Source: Anthoceros angustus (Eukaryota > Streptophyta > Anthocerotopsida > Anthocerotales > Anthocerotaceae). From it: 64,000 bases of DNA. The stretch spans positions 3,542,972-3,606,971 of the forward strand of contig MU008158.1 of the NCBI GenBank assembly GCA_010909165.1, read 5' to 3'. The position numbers and the translations under genes were made by a program. Below, piece after piece: positions 1 through 10,592 of this stretch (position 1 is the stretch's first letter; the number at the start of each line of letters is the position of its first letter). Below the pieces are notes generated by a model that searched no databases, had not been told where the DNA came from, and worked only from the letters and a program-made list of their open reading frames with translations.

Positions 1-925
1 NNNNNNNNNNNNNNNNNNNNNNNNNNNNNNNNNNNNNNNNNNNNNNNNNNNNNNNNNNNNNNNNNNNNNNNNNNNNNNNNNNNNNNNNNNNNNNNNNNNN
101 NNNNNNNNNNNNNNNNNNNNNNNNNNNNNNNNNNNNNNNNNNNNNNNNNNNNNNNNNNNNNNNNNNNNNNNNNNNNNNNNNNNNNNNNNNNNNNNNNNNN
201 NNNNNNNNNNNNNNNNNNNNNNNNNNNNNNNNNNNNNNNNNNNNNNNNNNNNNNNNNNNNNNNNNNNNNNNNNNNNNNNNNNNNNNNNNNNNNNNNNNNN
301 NNNNNNNNNNNNNNNNNNNNNNNNNNNNNNNNNNNNNNNNNNNNNNNNNNNNNNNNNNNNNNNNNNNNNNNNNNNNNNNNNNNNNNNNNNNNNNNNNNNN
401 NNNNNNNNNNNNNNNNNNNNNNNNNNNNNNNNNNNNNNNNNNNNNNNNNNNNNNNNNNNNNNNNNNNNNNNNNNNNNNNNNNNNNNNNNNNNNNNNNNNN
501 NNNNNNNNNNNNNNNNNNNNNNNNNNNNNNNNNNNNNNNNNNNNNNNNNNNNNNNNNNNNNNNNNNNNNNNNNNNNNNNNNNNNNNNNNNNNNNNNNNNN
601 NNNNNNNNNNNNNNNNNNNNNNNNNNNNNNNNNNNNNNNNNNNNNNNNNNNNNNNNNNNNNNNNNNNNNNNNNNNNNNNNNNNNNNNNNNNNNNNNNNNN
701 NNNNNNNNNNNNNNNNNNNNNNNNNNNNNNNNNNNNNNNNNNNNNNNNNNNNNNNNNNNNNNNNNNNNNNNNNNNNNNNNNNNNNNNNNNNNNNNNNNNN
801 NNNNNNNNNNNNNNNNNNNNNNNNNNNNNNNNNNNNNNNNNNNNNNNNNNNNNNNNNNNNNNNNNNNNNNNNNNNNNNNNNNNNNNNNNNNNNNNNNNNN
901 NNNNNNNNNNNNNNNNNNNNNNNNN
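1..925. other. assembly gap (run of N)
   Basis: All bases are N, so nothing can be read. The first readable bases at 926 are already inside a repeat copy, so the gap probably hides more of it. Confidence 1.
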
Positions 926-1620
926 GGCATCTTCGCAAACTCCGGACTAGAGTAGCGTTGTCAAAGGTCCGGACCATTTGGAACACGTCCGGATGCCACT
1001 CACCAATTCCCCACTTCCTCCGGCCGGGGCCCAAGTCCGGATAGCGCGGGTCACAATGTTGCGCTCCACGAGGGTCCATGGCTCCCAGACTCCGTCGGCT
1101 TTTGGGTGCCATTGCTTTCCTCCTCTTGTCAGAGCCGGCCGAGTCCGGCACGATGTTCCTCCTTCGCGCGTTGTTGCTCCAAACGGCGCCACGCTCTGGC
1201 GCCCAAAAGAGCGCGAGCCGGATTGCGGGCGCAAGGCTGTGAGGATGCGGGCTGCCGTGACCTCCCTCCTTGGCGCTTGTGGAGTAAGCGCTGGCGGAAG
1301 GCGCCTCTTGTTGCGCGAGTGCATGGCTTACTCGACCCTACGCTTCCTGCGGCCTTCGCCGCGCGGCAGCGGGCGTGAATACCTGCTTATAACGGCCTCG
1401 GCAGGTTACGGTCACTCTGCATGCGACCTCCACTCGGGGCCGTCACGTGGCGCCGCCTCTCGTCATCCTCACGCCTCGCTCCTAGGTTACTTTCCACGGC
1501 GTACTTATCCTATTTTGACTGGAGTGGGTTCCGGACTTATCCGTTACTCGGCGTAGGGAGCTTGCCATAGTGGTCGGGGTCCGTTGTTCACTCAGTCCGG
1601 AGTATACTCGCCTCGTCCGG
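926..1620 (-). repeat. gag-like repeat family R1, copy A
   Basis: The minus strand has an open stretch (947-1,324) containing the segment EPWTLVERNIVTR. A close match, EPWRLVERNIVTR, is on the minus strand near 16,050-16,090, and a decayed one is on the plus strand near 5,925. Nucleotide similarity to those copies covers several hundred bases, including a shared block reading like ATAAGTACGCC then AAGTAACTTAGGAG further upstream. The product is basic and arginine-rich and looks like part of a retroelement gag-type protein. No RT, protease or integrase is attached. The copy runs into the assembly gap. Confidence 0.6.
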
Positions 1621-2393
1621 CGCTACCCCAATTTATTCCTCCTTTTCGCCTTATTTATCCTTCAATCCTAAAAAGCGAAACCTACTTATTTCTGCTCCCG
1701 AAGTGCATAGCCCGCCCGCACCCTTGGTAGTAAAACCCAGCAAGTCTGCTATTGGACCATGCACGAAACCCTAGCAAAATGCACCACGTCGAGCCGCCGT
1801 GAATTGATACCGATATAAGCCGAGACTCCTCACATTGCTCGAGGCGAGGCAAATCAAGTTGAATGCTTCGAAGCGATTTAGCCAATAGACATGCACGAGC
1901 GCTCACATGTCTTGATGCTGCCAGTTCGAGAGAAAATTAAAAGGCGCCCTACACGGGTACTGAAGTGATAAGTCCCGAACCGCGCATTACACACATTGCC
2001 ACAATCTTTGCGGCGTACACACACAATGTCTTTGCATTCTGACTAAATTCGACAACAACAAAATTGCGTGTGTTCGATAGCGTTCCTCCTAGGGACTTGA
2101 CAAGCTGCCTTCCACCTTAGCCTTGAGGTCTTGTGCTCAAATGCCTTGCAACCACCTTGCATCTTGATGCAGTGGGCACCACACTCTTGGTCGGGCATCC
2201 TCAGATTGGAGTGATCATGTCTGCTTTCTCCCAGTGTGTGAGAGGGAGACTGGCCCAAGCTTGGCCATTTTGCGGGTTATTTCCACTTTCTGTTTAAGGG
2301 CATTTAGTATTATCGATGCAGTTAAACTAAGCTAACAAAACCTACTTGCTAAGCCCTAGCTTCTAAGAGTTAGTTCCTAGCATCAGTTTCACG
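1621..2393. other. no gene recognised
   Basis: Only short chance frames. 1,621-1,680 is pyrimidine-rich and resembles 16,680-16,750, which follows another R1 copy, so the R1 repeat may extend a little into this stretch. The remainder is unassigned. Confidence 0.4.
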
Positions 2394-3002
2394 TCATTTC
2401 CGCATCTGCCGCTCTAAGTAGCTTGCCCATGAGACATCCACCCTACGGATCTGCGCATGGTGGGTTAGGAAATCTGGACTTTGAAGGTACTGCAAGCCAA
2501 TGATTAACGTGTTTTGCTGAACCTTCTTGTGGCTGGCACTCTCGCGAATCCTGTTCAGGGGATCGTTGGACACAATATCATGCTCCAACTTTGTCTTTGG
2601 CATACATGGGTGAGTGAGGATAGGCGGTGAAGTGGCCCTCTTCCTTTTGCTGCCTGCCTTCTCTTTTTCTGATTGACTCTTTTTGCGTTTCTCCGCTCCT
2701 GTAATTCTCTTTCTCCCTTGTTGTTGCTCCACTCCTTTCTCCGGATTCTTGGGCACTGGGCTCAATTCCGCGTGATATTCCAGAAACAACTCCTGCAAAC
2801 GATGCCTGGCTCCTATTGGATCTCCACCCTCTCCTACGGGTGGTGACTCGTCACTGAATGCCTCATCATCATCCGCCTGATGCTCCATTTGTTTGTTTTG
2901 CGGAGATTCAGCTCCTTCGAAGTCCTTCTCTTCCATCTCCACCTGTTCGTGTCCATTGGAGGCATCATCTTCGGAGTCATTCACTTCATCCTCGAAAGCC
3001 AC
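2394..3002 (-). CDS. hypothetical acidic/lysine-rich protein (possible terminal piece of a broken gene)
   Basis: Open frame of 202 codons. Roughly residues 1-75 are strongly acidic (Asp/Glu clusters), residues 90-150 are rich in Lys/Arg with possible nuclear-localisation runs (KRKRA), and the C-terminal 50 residues have ordinary composition. I recognise no domain. It lies downstream, on the same strand, of a decayed coding stretch (3,240-4,735), and sense-like sequence continues upstream past its first Met (about 3,004-3,200). It may therefore be the 3' part of one larger, frame-broken gene or transposon protein. Biased composition makes chance openness a real alternative. Confidence 0.35.
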   Translation of the reverse strand: MAFEDEVNDSEDDASNGHEQVEMEEKDFEGAESPQNKQMEHQADDDEAFSDESPPVGEGGDPIGARHRLQELFLEYHAELSPVPKNPEKGVEQQQGRKRITGAEKRKKSQSEKEKAGSKRKRATSPPILTHPCMPKTKLEHDIVSNDPLNRIRESASHKKVQQNTLIIGLQYLQSPDFLTHHAQIRRVDVSWASYLERQMRK

Positions 3003-3239
3003 CTTAGTTTGCTTGAACTACTGCTCGGAGGACAAAGCTCGGGAAGTCTCGGCAAATAGAAGCCTTTGTGGGCCTGTTCCTTTGCTCTGCACGTAGAAGA
3101 GGGCTGCTGTGATTCCTCGGATCATGTGCGTTGAAGCTCATAAAATGCCTCCCATCCTGCGGATATGATATCATTAGGGAAGTCATCGCAACCGAGCAGG
3201 CCCACAATGAAAGGCCTTCGAGCAGCCTTTCAAAAGGCT

Positions 3240-4735
3240 TTCAAAAGGCCTTTCGTGAAGCAGCTGTTCTGAAGGCCCACTGGCCTGAGAAATGAAGCGA
3301 CGGACTTACATCTTCTTCCAACAAAGCGACCTTGAACTTTAACTTCCGGTGGCTTGGGTTTTGCATCTGAGCATCCAGTTGTCCAACTAAAGAACAAGTT
3401 GCTTGTCGTGAGCGTTTTTTCAGGGGACCTCGTCGGGCGCAATGGTCAGCAAGAGCTCGACTCCAATCTCCCCTTAGCTTCCCATCTCTGACCAAATTAG
3501 CCAACCTGCTCTCGCCGCTTGATTCTCATCGGCTCCTTCATACCCATTCACCCACACTTCCATGAGTGGGGATTCAGATTCTCCATCCGGGAAAGGAGGC
3601 AAAACCACGCTCCATTGCCTATCCAGCAAAATCCGTTTGGGAGTCACATCTTGCAACTTCTTGACGGTCAAGCTCGGTTGTAGTTAAGAGATACGGGCAT
3701 CTCCCATTGCATCGGTTCACGCCTTCTTGGCCAAGGCGTCTCCATAAGCTTGGATGTTGGCTTCCTGCGGCTTTTGCCTTGGCCTTCACTTGACGGCACC
3801 GTTGCCTTGGCCTTAGCCGATCTTCAGATTCGGCCCGCAACACTCTTGCTTTGTTTGCGACTGCAAGTCTTGTCTTTCCAACTACGACCTTGCTTTGGCC
3901 TTGACTTGCCCAAAACCTGTCCGGACTTTTGCTGCAGTTTTGCAAGGCTTACCAGTCGGTTTGTGTCCTCCACCTTGGCTCTGTGTCGTTTCGAAAGTGT
4001 TCCCTTCTCCACCGGACTTTGCCTTCTTGATCCTTAACTTCGCCATCGGAGACCTCACTTGAGCTCCTCTCTGCAGGGGCGCATTCCAGGCGGCGGAAGA
4101 AGCGGGATTGCTTTGCTCATCGTTTCGCCTCGTCAGGAGTTGCCGGCTCGATTGGGCGTGGGAGGACAAATCCCCATCCTTGCTATGCGCCGTGCCATAC
4201 ATGCACAACCCGCGAAAGCATCTTTGAAATAAAACAGCGCCATCAAACCGCAAAGACAAAGAGGCCTGCAAACCGCAATCACAAACAAGCCTGCAACCAA
4301 GCCTACATATCGCAACCCTTGCGTGCACCCAGGCTAGAGAATTGCAGTGACTCTGAAAACCTGAGGACTCGCGACTCTCTTACAGTTCTTGGCCTCGAAC
4401 CCAACAATCCTCGACAATGCATGGTTAGTGGGCTATGAGCCCGCATCCAAAGTGCTTACGCGAGTTACAACCAGTTGAAGAGCTACGGCTAGTTTTTTTC
4501 TGCCGGGGCGTCTTGATTCTTGAGTCGTGCTCACTTGAAGGATTTCAAGTGCCTCCAGCGTTGGGTTTGCGGTCGGGGCGCCCTCATCTCCCGATTTCCA
4601 GCTGCGCGGGAGCTTCTTCGTTTCCACCCTTAAGCCCGCATCTAGTTGTCCAGCTATCGGTGAGGCGGTGGAGCCACCAAGTCCGAATCATGACCTCTTT
4701 CACGCTTCTTTCGCCCTGACGTAGAGGTGCCCAAG
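3240..4735 (-). pseudogene. decayed minus-strand coding sequence of unknown family
   Basis: Successive minus-strand frames each read like protein for 60-110 residues and then break: a start-like segment MASSLGTSTSGRKKRERG near 4,740, a Lys/Arg-rich stretch near 3,830-4,050, and a segment with VVLPPFPDGESESPLMEVW near 3,590. The pieces follow each other in order on one strand, as expected for one gene with several frameshifts. No known domain is visible. A transposon-encoded protein is plausible given the neighbourhood, but this is inference. Confidence 0.35.
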
Positions 4736-4769
4736 GATGAGGCCATGATGACGTCAAGAGTAAACAGAA

Positions 4770-4945
4770 GGAAAGGGAGCTTACACGGAGGTTCTCGGGA
4801 GTAAGCTGAGCCGGTGTAAAAACGTGGGAAGCCTAGGGTTGGCAAAAGGGAAAGGGAGCTTACACGGAGGTCCTCGGGAGTAAACAGCGGAAGCCGCGAG
4901 TGTAAACAAGAATGTGGGTGTAAGCTACCTAGGGTTAGCAAAAGG
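4770..4945. repeat. short tandem repeat around GGGAGCTTACACGGAGG
   Basis: Two diverged copies of a block of about 80 bp. Each begins AAAGGGAGCTTACACGGAGG, then (T/C)CTCGGGAGTAA, and ends near CCTAGGGTT(G/A)GCAAAAGGG. First copy about 4,772-4,850, second about 4,850-4,942. Confidence 0.6.
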
Positions 4946-5279
4946 GGACAACCAATTAGGGTTTGGAATGGTTGACTTTAAATACTACCAGAACCAAATG
5001 AAAATATAATACAATTAGGAAATGCAAACCTCTTAAGAGAAGTATTCCCGTTTGGACGAGATCTTCGAAATGATAAACTTTCTATCCGAACCGTACAATG
5101 AGCAGAGAAAGAAATATTACTCTGAAGACAGAGCAACTTTTGTTTAGGACTATAGAACTTACAATGTCTGTCTAATGCTTACAGGATATGAAGCTCTGGT
5201 AGAACATACTGTGGACCGCGGACTCTTCCCTGGGGTAGGAAATGAGTTAGGTTTTGTTTTTTTTCGTAGCCACGGAGTA
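4946..5279. other. AT-richer spacer, no gene recognised
   Basis: Contrast in base composition with the GC-rich repeats on either side. No open frame, RNA gene or clear motif seen. Confidence 0.4.
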
Positions 5280-6130
5280 GAAAATGAGGCGGAAAGGAAG
5301 AAATAAGTCCGGAGTACTCCCACCCAGACTCGAGAGTAGGTCGACCTGTGGAGTGGTCAAGGACTCGAGTACACTCCACGAGCCGCGATGACCCGGCGTC
5401 CGGACAAAGACATCGAGACGGTAAGTCCGGACCACACCCCGGGAGGCGGGACAGATAAGTACGCCAAGTAAAGTAACTTAGGAGTTGGAGCGTTGCAGAT
5501 GAGGCCACGTGGGCCATCGGTGAGGTGGACGGGCATGCAGCAGGTATCAGACTGTAGGGCTGTTGCGGAGTATTCACGCTCAAAGATGCAGAGGCACGCT
5601 GGCACTGCAAGGCATGAGGCGTAAGCAAGCGGAAGCATGGCGTGCGCCGAGTAAGCCACGGCAACAAGAGCCGCCTCCGCTGACGGTTACTCTGACGAGT
5701 GGAGCGGGCGGAGGTCATTCTTTCAAGCAACCTCGGCGATTCGCACTCTCTCAAACACCCGCCTCTACGGGCGTTGTCTTCGAGCGCCAGCACCCTCACG
5801 CCGCCTGACTTATGCGGGCCACCCAGCAGGCAGGAGGCGAGAGATTGTGGAGCCTCAAGTCCCAATAGCGGAACAAAAGGAGCGCGGCGATGGGACCCAA
5901 GAAAGCGCTGAGGTGTGAGCCATGGCGCTTGGTGGAGCGAACATCACATTGCGCCACCCAGACTTGATGCATGCCGGAGGGGAGGCGGAGGAGCTGGTGG
6001 AGGAATAGCACCTAGATATTTTCTCTCAGCCGGACCTTTGGCCAGTCACCTTAGTCCTGAGTATGCCAAGATGCTGGGAAGGCCAACAAGGAGGTCTGCT
6101 CAAGAACTCGGAGGAGGACCTGGAGGTGAG
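5280..6130 (+). repeat. gag-like repeat family R1, copy B (plus strand)
   Basis: Same family as 926-1,620, in the opposite orientation. Shared landmarks in order: ATAAGTACGCC then AAGTAACTTAGGAG, GCCACGTGGG, GTATTCACG, GAGTAAGCCA, CAACAAGAG, and GGGACCCAAGAAAGCG followed by a decayed version of the EPW-LVER coding segment near 5,920-5,950. The reading frame is broken by several indels, so no product is predicted. Confidence 0.6.
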
Positions 6131-8350
6131 TGAGGTCCTCGAGGCGGCCCACACCCGCCCGGAGGGGAGTAGGGGAGAAAATGAGCCCTGGAGGCGGCCG
6201 AAGCTACTGCGGCCCTCTGCTTACTAGGAATACAGCCCGATCCTCCAGCCGGGTCACGGGCCGGACCTCCCGGATAGGAGGGTACAACGCTGTAAGACAC
6301 CGCCCACTGACGCGCTCACCTGGGTCTGAGTGGACCACCTTGGGGATAATCACGCTGTTCTCCACTGACCTCATGGAACCACGTACGCAAGGGATAATCT
6401 CAATCAACCGGGAGGCCGGGAAGGAGAAGCCACCCCTATTGCTATTGCCTCCTCACGGGGGCAGGCACAACCTCACGAAGGAGGGGAAGAGGAGCTAAGG
6501 CATTATGGTACGCCCTACGAGGCGAGAGAGAGGAAGAAGCAGTGAGGCGAGGCCCGCCCGCTCCAGAAAGCAAGCGGGTCCTAGGAGGAGGCTAATCGGG
6601 AGGATCTGACTCTTACATACGGAACACACCCCCTCGCCACCCAGGAAGTGTTGGAAGATTACTTCCTCTGGTTCCCAGAGCAACACAAGGCAGTGAAGAG
6701 GCGGCCAGGACGATGAGCAGGTCGCAACTCGGCGGCCGGCCAACAGCGCTACCGTCAGAGCACGACTGACGGCCAAGAAAGATAGCAATACCAGCGCCAG
6801 CCAGACGCCCTTGCCCTCACCAACCCGGAAAAGTGGCGAGTGAGGAGGCCGTCTGGCGGAAAGGACGCCTGCCCGAGCGAGGCACCGGCAAAGAACCCCC
6901 CAAGCTCCGCCCCGGCCTGACCGGGAGAGCAAGAGGGCCACTCCTGAACCCACCACCTCTGAGTCCCAGCGGAGAAGGCGGAGAAGGAGCTAGCGCCAAG
7001 AGGGCCAAGGGTAGAGGCTCGGGACGAAGCACTGTGACCGAGGGTCCCGATTGGTCCGGAGAGTCCATCCGGACTCCCTCCGCAGATGGTCCTCGACGGA
7101 CCGGGAGATGCCCGCCTCCCACATGCGGACTTCCTGCATCTCATCCAGTGTGGAAGAAACACGGGGTTTTGGCTACCGCTATGGATCGGTATGCTTTGGG
7201 GTCTCTGGCCGTGGAGAAGACCTAAGAAGGAGGGCCAAACCTGCCAAGGATGGTGGAACCTGTAAGGTGTAGGCGGCCCAAGTGAGGCCTAAGAAGAAAT
7301 ACCGCAAGGTGGAGGAGGTGGCCGGGCAATGAGAGAGGCCAGTCCCATAACAGATGTGTTAGGATCCTTCACTGTTGGAATACCAAGCTATAAGAGGCCC
7401 AAGCATCGGTCAAGACCTCCGTAAACGAGGGAGGCAGCTGAGTATGAGTCGGAGGAGGCCCAAAGGCAAGCGGAGAGGCTCGAGACCTCGCCGAGAGCTC
7501 GGCCGACAGAGTGCACTCAAGCCCGGAAGCCTGGTGAAAGGTGCGGGGAGGTCAAGCCGCCGCCAAGACCGACCGAGACCACTACTGGGAGGGATAGGAA
7601 CCGTGGAGGGGAACGGCAGGCATGGCCACGTGGCCAATCTCAAGGCCGAGCAAACTGCAGCTGGCGAGGCACTGCAAGTCAAGTGAGGAAAAGGAGGCCA
7701 AAGAACCGGGAGATGGAGGATCTCCGGACCCGATTCTGAAGCGGAGGGCGGCGAAATGGAGGGACCTGCAAGAAACCTTGGAGCCTCGGCTCAAGACACG
7801 CTTGAGCAAAGTGGAGCCCTTCAGAGTGATTGCGAACCATGAGCGGGAGATAGGGCGGCTCCGGCTGTTTGAGGAGCGGAGGAGAGTTGGCGGCGATCGA
7901 GGTTGGGCGTCGCCGAGTTAAAGAAGGCTGGAGGAAGCGAGGCCGGGCGGAGATCTGGGACCGCTTTGGAGAGGAGATGGCGGACCTCGGGGCAAAGATG
8001 AGCGGAGGGCGGAGGAGAGCGGCTGCTTGTCCCGGTGCGGAAGGCGGAGGAGGCGAAGCTCCATGGCGGCAAGGCTGGTCGAGCTACAACAGCGGAGGGA
8101 GGAGGGCCGCGTCGGCGGCGGCCGGAGGAGGTGTCGGAGGCGGCCTTGGCGGCCTCAGGGGAGTCTCGGCTGGCTTGGCAAGCTGTGTGAGACGGTTGGC
8201 CGGACAACACGCCCAGCTCACCTGAGCACCTCCGAGGAGGGAGTGCTCGGGCGCATGTGGAAGAGGCAATTCAACAGTCGATCTGCATTTTTGCCTATTA
8301 CCACGCCGGAGCTCCTCAAGGCTCTAGAGATCTGCGTCACCCTCGATGAT
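6131..8350 (+). mobile_element. decayed GC-rich retroelement-like coding region with coiled-coil segment
   Basis: Continuation of the R1-type element. Plus-strand frames are Arg/Pro/Glu-rich: one open stretch at 6,833-7,225 (130 codons), another at 7,622-7,921 and a third at 8,027-8,491. The part from about 7,540 to 8,350 matches the better preserved coiled-coil protein at 56,352-56,700, including the shared segment HVEEAIQQ near 8,255-8,275 and FAYY just after it. 7,550-7,580 also shares AKTDRDHY with 15,236-15,262. Frames switch repeatedly. No protease, RT or integrase was found, so this could be a non-autonomous element or just the gag end of a larger one. Confidence 0.5.
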
Positions 8351-8624
8351 GGACTGGACCCCGGATGGGTCGGAAGGCGGAGTGAGGGAGGAAGGCCCGA
8401 GAGCGGCCGGGACCTTAGGGCGTTGCCCCAGCGGCCAGCAGGAGGAGATCATTTGGAGGCGGGCGTAATGAATGCCATCACACCGAGGTAAGCACTCCGC
8501 ACCCGCCACAGCGGGGAAGGGAGGAGGGGCCTGGGGCTATAGAAGGAATGGGTCGGAACCACAGACCAAGGAGGCCCAGGTGAGGATGAACCTTTGGGTA
8601 GTCCACCGAGGTGCAATTCCAGGA

Positions 8625-8755
8625 CCCACGAGTCCGGGGCCCCGAGTTCCGGACTCAGAGAGAAGGCCGAACCCTAAGGTCCGGACTCCGGAGAAAAGAC
8701 CGACCGAGGTCCTGACTCAGTCGAGGCCCGGACTTTGAGGTCCGGACTCGGGGAG
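8625..8755 (+). repeat. short array of the 33-bp CCGGACTC-type motif, copy 1
   Basis: About four units related to the array at 56,975-57,430. Units read roughly AGGTCCGGACTC then CGGAGAAAAGACCGAC and would encode PEVRTPEKRPT-like peptides. Confidence 0.6.
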
Positions 8756-9004
8756 TAGAAGGGGTCACCAATCACCGCTCGCATGGTGAGCTATCTTAGA
8801 GGGCTCAACAAGGCCCACCAAATGAGGCAAGAGAGGAGGGAGGAGGAGGACTTGGTGGTGATTGCCGATGTCGTGCCACGGTGGCTCGGCTGACAGTGCA
8901 GGAAGGGGAAGGCCCGCCTCATGGATCATCCGATTGGGTGCGCCCGCGCTTGTCGTGGCTAGGGCTTGAGCCAAGGCAACTGGGAGCAACCCTTAGCCCC
9001 ACCA

Positions 9005-9240
9005 CTTAGAGATAGGCGGAATAGGGGAAATAGTAGGCGGCGGCTAGATGAGGCCAGCCATCGACTCGGAGAATAGGAGTGTAATAAAGACGCCCACCTT
9101 GGGCGTAGTATAAGAGGGCCTGAGTCGCTCTAGTAAAGTATCTTTCTCTTGGTGTGGATACTGCGTTTTCTTGCACTGTGAGTCTTCTTGCTAACGTGAG
9201 TCCCGAGTCACGAGCACGGCGGCCGGAGAGATTGATCAAG
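9005..9240 (+). promoter_or_regulatory. LTR-like segment with TATA box, copy 1
   Basis: Contains TATAAG at 9,109-9,114 followed by CTCTAGTAAAGTATC and a T-rich stretch, then sequence that leads into the coding-like repeat. The arrangement of upstream region, TATA box and leader resembles the U3-R-U5 order of an LTR. I found no matching terminal TG/CA pair with a target duplication, so the boundaries are approximate. Confidence 0.4.
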
Positions 9241-9704
9241 GTCCCGTGACCGGACCCAACGTGTGGTGGTGTGTGCGGGCGAACGATAGAGACCCTTGCT
9301 CGTCGAGCGCTGACCGACGGGCATGACCGAACGTGTGAGCCGGAGGAACTCCGGAAGGGCGTGTAGAGCCGGAGGTGAGGCTGGCGGAGCGGCCGGAGGA
9401 GGTCCGGATCACGCAGCCCCACCGCTTTTCCCCAAACGATGGGTGAGAAGGCGGAGTGAGGGAGGAAGGCCCGAGAGCGGCCGGGACCTTAGGGCGTTGT
9501 TCGGCAACCGGCGGAGGAGATCGGTGAGGCGGGGGCGTAATGAATGCCATGCGCTGAGGTAAGCACTCCGCACCCGCCACAGCGGGGAAGGGAGGAGGCC
9601 ACAGGGGCCATAGAAGGAATGGGTCCGGGAACCCTGGACCAAAGGGAGGGCCCGGTGGGTGAGGATGAACCTTTGGGTAGTCCACCGAGCAGGCAATTCC
9701 AAGG

Positions 9705-9842
9705 ACCCACGAGTCCGGGCCCTGAGTTCCGGACTCCAGAGAGAAGGCCGAACCCTAAGGTCCGGACTCCAGAGAAAAGACCGACCCGGAGGTCCGGACT
9801 CCAGAGTCGAGACTGGACTTTGAGGTCCAGACTCAGGGAGTA
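9705..9842 (+). repeat. short array of the 33-bp CCGGACTC-type motif, copy 2
   Basis: Second copy of the array within the tandem duplication, again about four units. Same motif as 8,625-8,755 and 56,975-57,430. Confidence 0.6.
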
Positions 9843-10079
9843 GAAGGGGGTCACCAATCACCTGCTCAGACAGAGCCATCTCTTAGAGGGCTCGCTGAAC
9901 AAGGGCCCACCAGCGAGGCAAGAGAGGAGGGGAGGAGGACTTGGTGGTGGCCAGGTGTCGAGCCGCCCCGGTGGCTCGGCTGACAGTGCAGGAAGGGGAA
10001 GGCCCGCCTTGCGGATCATCCGATTGGGTGCGCCCGTTGTCGAGCTAGGGCTTGGGCCGCGCCAAGGGAACCGAGGCAA

Positions 10080-10325
10080 CTAGCCCCACCGCCCAGATAG
10101 ATAGCGTAGATAGGGGAAATAGTAGGCGGCGGCTAGGGCCCACCGAGCTGGCCATCGACTCGGAGAATAGGAGTGTAATAAAGGCATGACCTTGGGCGTA
10201 GTATAAGAGGGCCAGTCGCTCTAGTAAAGTATCTTTCTCTTGGTGTGGATCTGCGTTTTCTTGCAGACCCTCGTGAGTCTTCTTGCTAACGTGAGTCCTG
10301 AGTCACTTGAGCAGGCCGCGGCGGC
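10080..10325 (+). promoter_or_regulatory. LTR-like segment with TATA box, copy 2
   Basis: Near-copy of 9,005-9,240, with TATAAG at 10,202-10,207. Same caveat about boundaries. Confidence 0.4.
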
Positions 10326-10592
10326 CGGAGAGATTGATCAAGGTCCCGTGACCGGACCCTAGTGTGTGGTGGTGTGTGCGGGCGACGATAGAGACCCTTG
10401 CTCGTCGAGCGGCGGGGCCAAGCGTTGGGCGGGGCCGGGCGTGTGGCCGGAGGAACTCCGGAAGGGCGTGTAGAGCCGGAGGTGAGGCTGGCGGAGCGGC
10501 CGGAGGAGGTCTGGACCACGCGACCACCACCTTTTCCCCAAACGATGGGATGGCGAGTGGTGAGAAGAGCGGACTAGGAGAGCAGTGGCGGT

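Larger units (their letters stand above)
8350..10545 (+). repeat. tandem duplication of a unit of about 1.07-1.09 kb
   Basis: The block starting near 8,375 (GCGGAGTGAGGGAGGAAGGC) recurs at about 9,451, and most following landmarks recur with offsets of about 1.07-1.09 kb: the CCGGACTC-rich array, the LTR-like segment with TATAAGAGGGCC, and the segment ending CTTTTCCCCAAACGATGGG (copy 1 near 9,425-9,443, copy 2 near 10,531-10,549). Scattered small indels separate the copies. The structure is internal element sequence, then LTR-like sequence, then internal sequence again, as produced by unequal recombination between elements. Confidence 0.75.

Noticed and set aside
978-1556. 192-codon plus-strand open frame
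   Set aside because: GC-biased shadow of the minus-strand R1 copy; arginine/serine-rich with no conserved motif.
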